A stretch of DNA of 64,000 nucleotides from Mucilaginibacter lappiensis (GTDB lineage: Bacteria; Bacteroidota; Bacteroidia; Sphingobacteriales; Sphingobacteriaceae), in the NCBI RefSeq assembly GCF_900155965.1, contig NZ_FTMG01000007.1, positions 266,510-330,509 of the forward strand. Direction: 5' to 3'. The position numbers and the translations under genes are program-made. Each line of letters begins with the position of its first letter. Position 1 is the stretch's first letter. The notes beneath the pieces were generated by a model. That model saw only the letters and a list, made by a program, of their open reading frames with translations. It made no database searches and was not told where the DNA came from. Below, piece by piece: positions 26,289 through 36,800 of this stretch.

Positions 26289-27614
26289 ATGAAACTTCAG
26301 GTAAAGCTGGCACTGTATAATACACTGACCAAAGTGGCCATCATTTTATTTACCGGCCTGCTTATCCTGTTGTCTATTGAAAAAATTTCTTATAACCATA
26401 TTGAGGTCCGTTTAGAAGATGACAAGGAAGAGACCTTAAAAAGCCTTGAATCAAACGAGATTAACCGCTTTTTGAGCAGTCAGCAGGTTTATACCGACTA
26501 TAATATCTTAAAAGAGGAATTCATCAGCATAACACCTATCAAGTATGACCCAAATGTATCCAAAGAAGTAAAATTCACTACCGAACCCCGCAACCTCGAC
26601 AAAAAGAACTTTCAGATTTATCGTATCCTGTCTCATAAGTTTAATTTCAACGAGCATACTTACCTGCTTCAAATAGGAGAAGCGATTGAATCGGTTGAAG
26701 AACTAAAATCAATTATCAAAAAATTCACCTTACTCGTATTATTTATTGCCCTGGTATTGACACTCATCAGTGACCTGATCTTTACCAAATTTTTGCTTGC
26801 TCCTTTTTATAAGATCATTGACCGCAAGCTGATTAAGGTGAATGATCCTATGAATTTTGATTACGAAAAAATTAAAACTACCACACAGGATTTTGAACTG
26901 CTTGATGACAGTATAAGTTCGTTGATGAAAAAGATATCCAACCTTTTTATACTCGAAAAGCAATTCATAGCCAATGTATCGCATGAATTACTTACACCAA
27001 TATCCATCATCAGTTCAAGACTTGAAAATATATTACTGCATGAGGAATTAAGTGAAGGCAGTGAAAATAAGATGCACGCTTCGCTAAAAACACTCAACCG
27101 GTTAAAATCTATCATCAACAGCTTATTGCTCATATCAAAGGTAGAAAACAACCAATTTGACAAAGGCGATATGGTGATGATAGCCGGGGTGGTTAAAGAA
27201 ATACATGAAGAATTGGAAGATCGTATAGAGGAAAAACACCTAACATTTACCAATCACCTCAAATACATTTATTCTATACAAGGTAATCGTCCGCTTATGC
27301 ATACCTTACTATTCAACATTATCAACAACTCCATCAAGTACAACAACCCCAAAGGCAGTATTACCATTAGTGATGATCTTAACGATGATATTTACGCTAT
27401 TACCATTGCCGACACTGGTGCAGGAATGGAGCAAAAGCAAATTGAGAATGCCTTTAACCGCTTTGAAAAATTTGATACCGACGAAAAAGAAAGTTATGGT
27501 TTGGGTCTGGCCATAGTAAAAAGTATAACCGCTTTTCATAACATTAAGGTTAAAATAAGCTCGGTAAAAAACCAGGGAACTTCTGTAAAACTGATATTTG
27601 ACCACTTGGCTTAA
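26289..27614 (+). CDS. sensor histidine kinase
   Basis: A 441-residue membrane kinase, the partner of the response regulator just upstream. It has two membrane segments (about residues 13-31 and 144-166) around a periplasmic sensor domain of about 110 residues. The dimerisation box is FIANVSHELLTPISI with phosphorylated His232. The ATP-binding part shows the N box (LLFNIINNSIKYNN), G1 box (ADTGAGM) and G2 box (GLGLAIVKSI). No HAMP domain is obvious. The signal is unknown. A terminator follows at 27683. Confidence 0.96.
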   Translation: MKLQVKLALYNTLTKVAIILFTGLLILLSIEKISYNHIEVRLEDDKEETLKSLESNEINRFLSSQQVYTDYNILKEEFISITPIKYDPNVSKEVKFTTEPRNLDKKNFQIYRILSHKFNFNEHTYLLQIGEAIESVEELKSIIKKFTLLVLFIALVLTLISDLIFTKFLLAPFYKIIDRKLIKVNDPMNFDYEKIKTTTQDFELLDDSISSLMKKISNLFILEKQFIANVSHELLTPISIISSRLENILLHEELSEGSENKMHASLKTLNRLKSIINSLLLISKVENNQFDKGDMVMIAGVVKEIHEELEDRIEEKHLTFTNHLKYIYSIQGNRPLMHTLLFNIINNSIKYNNPKGSITISDDLNDDIYAITIADTGAGMEQKQIENAFNRFEKFDTDEKESYGLGLAIVKSITAFHNIKVKISSVKNQGTSVKLIFDHLA

Positions 27615-27682
27615 CTTCACTAAATCTTCATTGAAAGTTTATTACTTTGGGCAGTTTTAGTAAGTGTTACCCCTATTAAGAG

Positions 27683-27713
27683 GGCTATTTTTATTTAAGG
27701 ATAGCCTTTTTTT
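27683..27713 (+). terminator. terminator after the histidine kinase gene
   Basis: GGCTAT and ATAGCC form a short stem with a 12-nt loop, followed by seven T residues. It overlaps the last bases of the opposing DUF58 gene. Confidence 0.7.
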
Positions 27714-28632
27714 ATATCATCTTATTCCGCTTTACCAGATAAGTTTTTAGTATATTTTGATAGCCTTCCTGTATATCGGCATCAATCAAATCAATATGAT
27801 ATTGCGCGCATTTGAGTTCCAGCTCATGCCGGTATGCCGCTAAAGAGTTTCTGTAAGCATCGCGTATTTTACCGGGATGTACTTTTATCTCGGCACCAGT
27901 TTCCATGTCTACAAAATGATGGGGGCGGTTATCAAAATTAAATTCGAGTTCTTTTTGCTTGTCGTGAACATTAAATACAACCACTTCGTGTTTATTGAAT
28001 TTTAGGTGTTGTATGGCAGCAAATAGCGATTGTTGTTTTTCAGTATCGAGGTTATTCTCCAGCATATCGCTAAAAATAATCACCATAGAACGTTGATGTA
28101 TCTCCTGGGCAATATGATGCAGCACATCGGTTATATGAGTGACTGTATTTACCCGCGGACTATTATACATTTTTTCCAGCTCGGCATACAAGTGAAACAA
28201 ATGTGTACTGGTTGATTTCGCCGTACTTAACCAATCAATCTTATCCGAAAACAGGCATAGGCCAAAGGCATCACGCTGTTTTTTAAACAAATACATTAAT
28301 GAGGCCACAGCATAAACAGAAAACTGTAGTTTACTCAACCCCTTTTCGGGGAAATTCATGGACGATGAGGTATCCAGGAGTAAATAACAGCGCAGGTTAG
28401 TTTCTTCTTCAAACTGTTTTACAAACAATTTCTCGGTGCGGGCCAGTAACTTACAGTCAATATTTTTTACCGATTCGCCATTATTGTACAAGCGATGTTC
28501 GGCGAATTCTACAGAAAAACCGTGGAAAGGGCTTTGATGCAAGCCGGTTATAAACCCTTCTACTACCTGGCGGGCCAGTAGTTCCAGATTAGCCAGTTGC
28601 CTTATTTGCTGATCATCATTTAACCGGGACAT
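27712..28632 (-). CDS. DUF58-domain (VWA-like) protein
   Basis: A 306-residue cytoplasmic protein of the DUF58 family. Typical signs are the FHGFSVEFAEHRLYNNGESVKNIDCKLLARTEKLFVKQFEEE start and the von Willebrand A-type metal site LLLDTSSSM (DxSxS) at about residue 86. Later comes VIIFSDMLENN. DUF58 genes commonly sit next to MoxR AAA ATPases and aerotolerance (Bat) genes; neither is visible here, so it is separated from its usual partners. It may share a transcript with the thioredoxin gene upstream, with a hairpin between them. Confidence 0.9.
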   Translation of the reverse strand: MSRLNDDQQIRQLANLELLARQVVEGFITGLHQSPFHGFSVEFAEHRLYNNGESVKNIDCKLLARTEKLFVKQFEEETNLRCYLLLDTSSSMNFPEKGLSKLQFSVYAVASLMYLFKKQRDAFGLCLFSDKIDWLSTAKSTSTHLFHLYAELEKMYNSPRVNTVTHITDVLHHIAQEIHQRSMVIIFSDMLENNLDTEKQQSLFAAIQHLKFNKHEVVVFNVHDKQKELEFNFDNRPHHFVDMETGAEIKVHPGKIRDAYRNSLAAYRHELELKCAQYHIDLIDADIQEGYQNILKTYLVKRNKMI

Positions 28633-28650
28633 AGGGCTAATATAGGGTAT

Positions 28651-28684
28651 AAAAAAAGCGTCACCAAATAGGTAACGCTTTTTT
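28651..28684. terminator. bidirectional-looking terminator between trxA and DUF58
   Basis: GCGTCACC and GGTAACGC (one mismatch) with a 5-nt loop are flanked by A7 on one side and T6 on the other. On the minus strand it lies after trxA and could end or attenuate its transcript. Confidence 0.8.
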
Positions 28685-28741
28685 AAGGTAATAAATATGG
28701 TGAATTAAGCTATCAATAAACTTAATTTTTGCCTTTTACAA

Positions 28742-29062
28742 TTATGCTAGTTGCTTAGCCAATTTATCAGTTAAAACTGATTTTGGAACAGCACCAATTT
28801 GTTTATCCACAATTTCGCCGTTTTTAAAGAATAATAAAGCAGGGATATTACGGATTCCGTATTTCATTGATATACCTGGATTGTTATCAACATCAACTTT
28901 ACCAACAACGGCTTTGCCTGCGTATTCTTTTGCAATATCTTCAACAACCGGACCTACCATTCTACAAGGACCACACCATTCTGCCCAAAAGTCAATAAGT
29001 ACAGGTTTGTCTGATTTCAGCACAAGTTCGTCAAAGTTCGCATCAGTTATTTCTAAAGCCAT
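28742..29062 (-). CDS. trxA: thioredoxin
   Basis: Cytoplasmic disulfide reductase, 106 residues, full length. The active site is WCGPC (Trp29, Cys30, Cys33), preceded by PVLIDFWAE. The cis-proline loop is RNIPALLFFKNGEIV. It would supply electrons to Bcp (gene at 11301), ribonucleotide reductase and others. No thioredoxin reductase gene is in the window. A perfect AT-rich palindrome lies about 78 bases upstream of its start. Confidence 0.96.
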   Translation of the reverse strand: MALEITDANFDELVLKSDKPVLIDFWAEWCGPCRMVGPVVEDIAKEYAGKAVVGKVDVDNNPGISMKYGIRNIPALLFFKNGEIVDKQIGAVPKSVLTDKLAKQLA

Positions 29063-29512
29063 GATTTCTATTTTTTAATTTTTGTATTACAAATATATAC
29101 TATTCAAATAGCTTGCCACAACTACGACCTGACAATGTGACAATTATATTAATATAATTGTAAACATCTACCACAACCATCCTTTAGCAAAGTTTTCAAA
29201 ATAAGCTCAGCAAAAGCCCAAAAAGTGGGTTTACATGGTTTACACATTTCATGGTTAACATTGACTCATCTTACTGAAAATAAATCAATTAATAAAATTT
29301 CAGGCTAATTAGTGTAAACCCAAATATGATGGTAAATGCTAAGTATTACAGATCATTAACTAAGGCAAGTTATCAACATTTTATTTAATAATTGACTGTT
29401 TGAATTATTTAGTCAGAAATTATAAAAATCAAATAATTCCAGAGGAAACATGGCTTATTAAGCAGGGTTACTTTTTATAACTATTGGTATTAATTGAATG
29501 TAACCAATTACG
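29063..29512. other. noncoding region upstream of trxA
   Basis: About 450 AT-rich bases with no gene on either strand that I can support. It holds a perfect 22-bp palindrome (29140-29161) and a widely spaced inverted repeat, GGGTTTACA (29227-29235) with TGTAAACCC (29313-29321). Confidence 0.5.
29140..29161. promoter_or_regulatory. perfect 22-bp AT-rich palindrome upstream of trxA
   Basis: ACAATTATATT followed directly by its reverse complement. It could be a regulator site or simply AT-rich chance; no G or C lies in the core. Confidence 0.3.
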
Positions 29513-29830
29513 ATGTTAGTTTTTATCATTCCCTTAATTCTGATACTTACATCCCCCATATTGCAATGGAAGTTCTCATCACGCAGGATAAACGACCAAA
29601 TTAATCTACCACTTTGGGCAATTACTTTACTCAGTCTTTTACTTGATCTGTTGTTATCGGCAGCCGCATTTTGGATATCCTTATACGGGTTATCACCAGG
29701 TATAAAGTGCGCAACCGGCTGCACCGCTTTTATATCTTTGGGAATATTTAACATTGTTATAATTACACCATTTATTGCAATTATAAGTTATATACGATAT
29801 TACAACCAGCATAAACCTCAACCACAATAA
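29513..29830 (+). CDS. small membrane protein of unknown function
   Basis: A 105-residue product with three hydrophobic segments: about residues 2-18, 33-58 and 70-94. The second segment is rich in Leu, Ser and Ala (LWAITLLSLLLDLLLSAAAFWISL), and a loop with IKCATGCTAF precedes the third. The tail is polar and ends HKPQPQ. The hydrophobic pattern looks coding, but there is no clear ribosome binding site and no recognised family. An ORF on the other strand at the same place is less convincing. It stands alone between trxA and dnaE. Confidence 0.5.
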   Translation: MLVFIIPLILILTSPILQWKFSSRRINDQINLPLWAITLLSLLLDLLLSAAAFWISLYGLSPGIKCATGCTAFISLGIFNIVIITPFIAIISYIRYYNQHKPQPQ

Positions 29831-29944
29831 CCATATCATGCTGATCTTATTAATGTTCAGCAGGCCCCATGTTATAGCTATAATCAGTTATGGGACATAC
29901 TGGTTAAAAGAAGAAACCATAAAAAGTTAAAAATCACCAATAGT

Positions 29945-30026
29945 TTGTCATTCTGAACGCAGTGAAGAATCTATTAGCCAGCATTATAGTTAATAAACAG
30001 ATCCTTCACTTCGTTCAAAATGACAA
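29945..30026. repeat. REP-like dispersed repeat hairpin
   Basis: TTGTCATTCTGAACG (29945-29959) pairs with CGTTCAAAATGACAA (30012-30026), one mismatch. This is the TGTCATYCTGA... repeat type that recurs at 46610 and 59158 in this window and is known to be dispersed in many Bacteroidota genomes. Confidence 0.85.
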
Positions 30027-30043
30027 GTTGGTTTTAAGGAGAT

Positions 30044-33000
30044 TTAGTTCAACACCGGCTGTATATTGGTTAAATTAAAGATATCAGCCATCAGATCATC
30101 ACTGGGGTTTACTTTGAACAATTTAGAAGCCAGCTCCACCTGCAATGCCTCTTCCCTGTCTTTGATCAAAAAGCGTAGCTTACAGTTTTGTACGGGATAC
30201 TTTTCGTTGTTTACGATGATGGCATGCTGAATATCATCCAACAGTTTGCTGTTTAAGCTATGTACATCCAGGCATACGGTTAATGATTTGGTCATTTTAT
30301 CGCGCATTTCCGATAGCAGGCTCATCACCTGTATACGCAAGTCCCAGTTATCTTTTTGTCTGAATTTTTCTTCGATGTTTCCTTTGATGTGCAGAAAATA
30401 ACCATCCATCATCAGGTTACGGAATTTTACGTAATCCTCACCAAACATGGCAAACTCGTATGATTCATTGTAATCTTCTAACACAAAAGTGCCGAATGGC
30501 TTTCCCGTCTTCGTCATCTTATGCTGCACATTACCAACCAGCCCGCCAATGCGTATCTCACCCCGCTTGCGGAGATCATTAAACGCGCCCATGATATCTT
30601 CGCCCCCCTCACCCGAACGGGCTTTTTGCATCAGTTTCAAGTCGCTGATGGTGCTGTTACAGAACCGGTCCAGCTCAACTTTGTAATTATCAAGCGGGTG
30701 CCCGGTTAAGTAGATACCGATTACCGTTTTTTCGTATTTCAGTTTCTCTATCAGCGGCCATTCTTCCACGTCAGGCATCGCGGGCTCAGGCACATAAGAT
30801 GCTACCGAACCACCAAATAACGACGATTGTGAACTGCTTTGTACATTCTGATAATCATTAGCATATTTGATCAGGCGTTCTACACCTGTCAAAACACCCA
30901 GATCGGTCTTGGCAAAAAACTGCGCCCTTTTTACACCAAACTCGTCAAAAGCTCCGCCGTAAACCAGGTTCTCATATGATTTACGATTTACGCTGCGGGT
31001 ATTTGACCTACGGGCAAAATCATATAAAGTTTCATACGGACCATTAGCTATACGTTCTTCGATAATACTTTCAACCGCTTTATCGCCAACACCTTTAACT
31101 CCGGTTAACCCAAAGCGGATATGCCCCTTTTTATTTACAGCGAATGACATGTCGGACTCATTGATATCCGGACCTAAAACCATCAGATCCATCCTACGGC
31201 ACTCTTCCATGAAAAAGGTGATCTTTTCCATGTTATTCTGGTTGTTTAAAACCGCGGCCATATATTCAGATGGGTAATGAGCTTTCAGAAAAGCGGTTTG
31301 ATAGGCCACAAAAGCATAACAAGTGGAGTGCGACTTATTGAAGGCGTATTGCGCAAAAGCCTTCCAGTCGGTCCATATTTTGGTCAGCTTATCTTTGGGG
31401 TGTCCTTTAGCTACGGCCCCATCCATAAACTGGGCCTCCATTTTATTTAACACCTCAATTTGCTTTTTACCCATGGCCTTCCGCAAAACGTCGGCATCGC
31501 CTTTACTAAAGCCTGCCAGTTTCTGCGACAAAAGCATCACCTGTTCCTGGTATACGGTGATACCATAAGTTTCACCCAGGTATTCCTCCATATCCGGAAG
31601 GTCAAATACAATAGGTTCATGCCCGTGTTTACGTTTAATAAAGTTGGGTATGTACTCTATCGGGCCCGGGCGGTATAGGGCATTCATGGCAATTAGATCC
31701 TCAAACTTATCAGGTTTCAGATCGCGCAGGTACATTTGCATACCATCACTTTCAAACTGGAATGTTCCGTTGGTATCGCCACGCTGATAAAGCTCATAAG
31801 TTTTTTGATCATCCAGCACTATGTAATCAATATCAATGTGCACACCATGATTCTGTTTGATCATCCGTAGCGCGTCTTTGATAATGGTAAGCGTTTTTAG
31901 ACCCAGAAAGTCCATCTTGATAACGCCGGCATCTTCAATTACACGACCGTCATACTGCGTAACCAATAGGTCAGAGTCTTTGGCCGTAGCTACCGGAACA
32001 ATATCCGTTAAATCATAAGGAGCTATAATAATCCCCGCAGCGTGTACACCTGTATTACGAACGGAACCTTCCAGCTTTTCAGCCTCACGCAGTACCTGTC
32101 CGCGCAAGTCATTACCTTTTACAATCTCCTTTAATTCCGGTACTTGTTCAATGGCCTCTTTAAGGGTTATACCTAATGTATCAGGTACCAGCTTCTTGAT
32201 CGCGTTCATCTCGGCCAGTGGCATATCCAGCACCCGGCCTACGTCCTGTATACTGGTACGGGCAGCCATAGAACCATAGGTAATGATCTGTGCTACCTGA
32301 TTTTTACCATATTTTTCTACCACGTAGTCGATCACCTTTTGGCGACCGGCATCGTCAAAGTCAGTATCAATATCGGGCATCGACTTACGATCGGGGTTCA
32401 GGAACCTCTCAAACAGGAGGTTATACTTCATGGGATCGATATTGGTGATACCCGTACAATAAGCCACCACCGATCCCGCGGCCGAACCACGACCCGGGCC
32501 TATAAATACACCGATATCGCGGCCATGCCTGATAAAATCGGCTACAATTAAAAAGTAACCGGCAAAACCCATGGTACGTATCGTGAACAGCTCAAAATTG
32601 ATACGTTCCTCGGTTTCTGGCGAAATATCTATATAGCGTTCTTTAGCGCCTGTAAATGTTAAGTGTTTTAAATATTCCCACTGATTAAGGGTATCAGCAT
32701 CCGGCGTATTGTGAATTTTGAACTCTTCCGGAATAACAAAATTAGGAAGCAAAATATCGCGCTTTAGCTTCAACACCTCTACCTTATCAACTATTTCGTT
32801 GGTATTATCCAATGATTCGGGGACATCAGAAAACAGCTTGCCCATTTCTGCCTGTGTTTTGAAATAAAACTGATCATTCGGAAAACCAAAACGGTAACCC
32901 CGGCCACCTTCTTCATCGGTAGCTATGGGGGTGCTTTGCATGTCGCCGGTATTTACACACAGCAAAATATCGTGGGCGTTGGAGTCCTGCTGATCCACAT

Positions 33001-33628
33001 AGTGCGAATCATTGGAACATATCACCTTTACGTTATATTTTTTAGCATAAGTAAGCAGCACATTGTTAATAGTGGTTTGCTCCGGAATTTCGTGGCGTTG
33101 CAGTTCGATGTAAAAATCTTCACCAAACAGGTCAAGCCACCATCTAAATTCCTCTTCGGCCTTTTCGGGTGTTTCGCGTAATATAGCCTGAGGTACCGAT
33201 GCACCAATACAGCAGGTTGTAGCAATAAGCCCCTTATGGTATTTTAATATCAGCTCTTTATCAATACGCGGCCATTTGCTGTATAATCCTTCCATGTAAC
33301 CTAATGAGCATAGCTTTACCAGGTTTTTGTAACCTTCGGGATTTTTGGCCAGCATCAATTGATGGCGACGTACGTCTTTTTTCTCCTTGGTAAATTGCTT
33401 TTTATGCCTGTCCTCCACCACATAAAACTCACAGCCAACTATAGGTTTTACGTTGTGTTTGCCAGCTTCGGCAACAAACTTAAACACCCCAAACATGTTA
33501 CCATGATCGGTTATAGCTAACGCTTTCATACCGTCGGCAGCGGCCTTTTTATATAGTTTTGATATATCGGCAGCACCATCAAGTAATGAAAATTGTGTAT
33601 GTACGTGTAAATGAGAAAAATCTGGCAT
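30044..33628 (-). CDS. dnaE: DNA polymerase III subunit alpha
   Basis: Catalytic subunit of the replicative DNA polymerase, 1194 residues, the normal DnaE length. The PHP domain starts at MPDFSHLHVHTQFSLLDGAADISKLY. The palm active site shows MPDIDTDFDD at about residues 415-424, with the catalytic Asp residues. Later come the helix-hairpin-helix region (GLTGVKGVGDKAVESI) and an OB-fold (about 1000-1090). A QxxLF-like clamp-binding motif is visible in SQSSLFGG. The gene is monocistronic, with a REP-like hairpin after its end and the divergent tamB 232 bp upstream. Confidence 0.97.
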   Translation of the reverse strand: MPDFSHLHVHTQFSLLDGAADISKLYKKAAADGMKALAITDHGNMFGVFKFVAEAGKHNVKPIVGCEFYVVEDRHKKQFTKEKKDVRRHQLMLAKNPEGYKNLVKLCSLGYMEGLYSKWPRIDKELILKYHKGLIATTCCIGASVPQAILRETPEKAEEEFRWWLDLFGEDFYIELQRHEIPEQTTINNVLLTYAKKYNVKVICSNDSHYVDQQDSNAHDILLCVNTGDMQSTPIATDEEGGRGYRFGFPNDQFYFKTQAEMGKLFSDVPESLDNTNEIVDKVEVLKLKRDILLPNFVIPEEFKIHNTPDADTLNQWEYLKHLTFTGAKERYIDISPETEERINFELFTIRTMGFAGYFLIVADFIRHGRDIGVFIGPGRGSAAGSVVAYCTGITNIDPMKYNLLFERFLNPDRKSMPDIDTDFDDAGRQKVIDYVVEKYGKNQVAQIITYGSMAARTSIQDVGRVLDMPLAEMNAIKKLVPDTLGITLKEAIEQVPELKEIVKGNDLRGQVLREAEKLEGSVRNTGVHAAGIIIAPYDLTDIVPVATAKDSDLLVTQYDGRVIEDAGVIKMDFLGLKTLTIIKDALRMIKQNHGVHIDIDYIVLDDQKTYELYQRGDTNGTFQFESDGMQMYLRDLKPDKFEDLIAMNALYRPGPIEYIPNFIKRKHGHEPIVFDLPDMEEYLGETYGITVYQEQVMLLSQKLAGFSKGDADVLRKAMGKKQIEVLNKMEAQFMDGAVAKGHPKDKLTKIWTDWKAFAQYAFNKSHSTCYAFVAYQTAFLKAHYPSEYMAAVLNNQNNMEKITFFMEECRRMDLMVLGPDINESDMSFAVNKKGHIRFGLTGVKGVGDKAVESIIEERIANGPYETLYDFARRSNTRSVNRKSYENLVYGGAFDEFGVKRAQFFAKTDLGVLTGVERLIKYANDYQNVQSSSQSSLFGGSVASYVPEPAMPDVEEWPLIEKLKYEKTVIGIYLTGHPLDNYKVELDRFCNSTISDLKLMQKARSGEGGEDIMGAFNDLRKRGEIRIGGLVGNVQHKMTKTGKPFGTFVLEDYNESYEFAMFGEDYVKFRNLMMDGYFLHIKGNIEEKFRQKDNWDLRIQVMSLLSEMRDKMTKSLTVCLDVHSLNSKLLDDIQHAIIVNNEKYPVQNCKLRFLIKDREEALQVELASKLFKVNPSDDLMADIFNLTNIQPVLN

Positions 33629-33860
33629 AGTGAATCCTTTTCAGCAAAATCCTGTAGAAATACAAAGTTATCAATAAAACAACTTTGCCGCATCATGTGT
33701 TGAAAAACTAAGCCCGAATAATTTTTTATCTATGGGTTGAGGTATTTGGTTATTATGCCGATGAAGCTGTAACTTAAACCGGATTAATCAAATAGCCATC
33801 TATAGTGTGCTATTGAGTGTTTAATATTGAACGATCATCGCCCTTGAAAAATTTATACAG

Positions 33861-36800
33861 TTGAAAAAAATTGGACGAATAGCCCTAAAAACCATACTCT
33901 GGATAATTGCAAGTATCCTTTTCCTGGTGCTACTTGTAGTTGTTCTGATACAGGTTCCGGCTGTGCAGAATTTTGCCAAGGATAAGGCAGTGAATTTTCT
34001 GCAGGGGAAGATCCATACCAAAGTACAAATAGGCCATATCAGCCTGGGATTGCCTAAACTACTGGTGTTAGAGCATGTTTATTTTGAAGATCAGAAAAAG
34101 GATACCCTGATTGCCGGCGAAAAACTAAAGGTAGATATCAGCCTGTTTAAGTTGTTTCACAATAAGGTAGAGATCAATGAGATCAACCTGCAGGGTATCA
34201 CTGCTAATGTAAGCCGTGGAGCCGACAGCGTTTTCAATTTCGACTACATCATCAAAGCTTTTGTAGGTGAGCAAAAAAAGGAGGTGAAACCCCAAGATAC
34301 TACCTCAACCATGAAGTTTTCGCTGGATAAGATCATTTTTGACCGCATCAATATCAAGTACAAAGATAAGATCACCGGTAACGATGTTAAATTCCTGCTC
34401 GGTCATTTTGATACCCGTATCAAAGACTTTGATATGGACAAAATGAAGTTTACCATACCTAAGATCACACTATCTGATGTTAACGCTCGTATCATCCAAA
34501 CGCCAACCGGCCCTCCTCCGGTTGATACAGCGACTACACCTCTTAATATGGATCTGAATTTGGGTGTTATTGATATATCAAAGATAAAAGTGGATTACCA
34601 AAGCAGCGAAATGACCGCGAATGTGGACCTGAACAAGCTTTTAGTTGATATGGATAAGATCGACCTTAAAAAGCAAAAGGTAGGCATTAAAAGCATTGAG
34701 CTAAATAATACCAAAGCAGCATTGAGCCTGGCTAAACCCAAAACTGTACAGAAAGCCATTGTAAAAGCAGTTAAAAAATTGGACACCCTGGTATCGTCGC
34801 CACAAACATCAAAATGGGCGGTTACTTTGGGCAAAGTAAACTTCAGCAATGACAATATCAAGTTTGATAACGAGGCACAGAAGGCCATACCAAAAGGGCT
34901 TGATTTTGGGCACATGGATATCCGAAACCTCAACGCTGGGGCCGAGAATATCTCTTATAAACCTGATACCATTTCGGGCAAGATCAATTCCTTTTCTTTT
35001 AGTGAAAAAAGCGGGCTAAAGATCAATAAGTTTCACACCTCTTTTTTTTATGGGCCGACCAATGCCTATATGAACGATCTGCTGTTGGAAACTCCGCAAA
35101 CCGTTCTTCAAAAATCGGTACAGGTGCGTTATCCCTCCATTGATGCTATCACCAAAAATATTGGGGCCCTGGGTATCAATGCTGATTTAGATGGAAGTCG
35201 TTTGGGTTTAAAAGATGTGTTGCTGCTGATGCCAACTATGGCTACTGTGGAACCTTTCAAAAGTTCGCCAGGCACGGTTTTCAAAATAAACGGTAAAGTA
35301 AAAGGTCAGGTTAATAATTTGGATATCCCCAGCCTGGAAGTAAGCGGATTAGGCAGTACCCACATTAAGGCATCAGCCAAAATGAAAGGTCTGCCCGATG
35401 TGAATAAGGCTTATTTTGATGTTAACATAGCTGATTTTACCACCAGCAGCACAGACATTGCCAAACTGGCGCCAGCAGGCAGTATTCCCCCCAATGTAAG
35501 CATCCCCGAAAAAATGAACCTGAAAGGTACATTTAAAGGCGGCATGACCAACTTCGATACCAAAATGGCCCTGCGTTCCAGCTATGGCGCGGTTGATTTG
35601 GTTGCTGCTATGAAAAATGGCGAGCATAAAGGCAAGGAAATTTATACGGCCAACATCAAAGCTAATGATCTGAATGTAGGAGCGCTAACCAAACAGCCGC
35701 AAATGGTTGGTAAAATAACCATGGATGCTAACCTAAAAGGTGTAAGTCTCGATCCGAAAAAGGCCAGCATACAGTTTAACGGCAACCTCACCAAAGCTTA
35801 TGTAAAGGGTTATACCTATCAAAACCTGGTACTGAAAGGCAGTTCGGAGAATGGTAACTATACTGTAGTTGCCCGTATGAAGGATCCTAACATTAATTTT
35901 AGTCTGGATGCCAAAGCTTATTTAAACAGGAAATACCCATCGGTTAACGGAACTTTAGTGGTTGATAGCATTAACCTGCAAAAACTGAATTTTGTAAAAG
36001 ACGACATGCGTTTCCACGGCAAAATAGTAGCCAACGTACCAACTGCCGACCCTGATTACCTGAACGCCGACATACTGGCAACCGACCTGCTGGTAGTTAA
36101 CAAAGGTCAGCGTATACAACTGGATACGGTAAGCCTTAAATCGACAGCTAATGCCGATAGCAGCACCCTGCGTTTAAAAACCCCCGTTATGACTGCTCAT
36201 ATGGCCGGCAAATACAAGCTAACCCAAATAGCCGACGCCCTGCAGGATGTAATCAATAAATATTTCAATACCGCTATAGCCGGTGGGCAGCAAGTGGCGG
36301 AGAAAAGTCAAAAGTTAAAAGTTAAAAGTCAAAAATCGAAGACACCGCCACCTGCCATTAAACCAAAATATTCTCCACAGCAATTTGTGTTTGATGCACA
36401 TCTGGTAAAAACACCACTGCTCACCCAATTTGTCCCCGATCTGAAACAGCTTGATCCGGTATTGCTGAATGGTAGTTTTAACAGTGAGTCGGGCCAATTG
36501 GTGGTTAAAGGTTCCATCCCTAAAGTAGTTTACGGCACTAATACTGTTAACAATGCCAAATTGAATATCAACACCAATAACAATGCACTAAATTACAATT
36601 TGGCGGCTGATGAAATAAAGGTAGGCTCGTCCTTAGATCTGTTATATACCAGCATATCGGGCAAAGCACAAGACAATAAGCTTAACGTAAGCCTGGAAGT
36701 ACGCGACGCCGCCAAAAAAGACCGTTATAAGCTTGCCGGGGTGTTTAGTGTTTTACCAAATGAATACCAGTTCAGCTTTGCACAGGATGGCTTATTACTT

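Noticed and set aside
29458..29754. 98-residue ORF on the minus strand opposite the small membrane protein
   Set aside because: Polar, without motifs; the plus-strand frame has a far better hydrophobic pattern.
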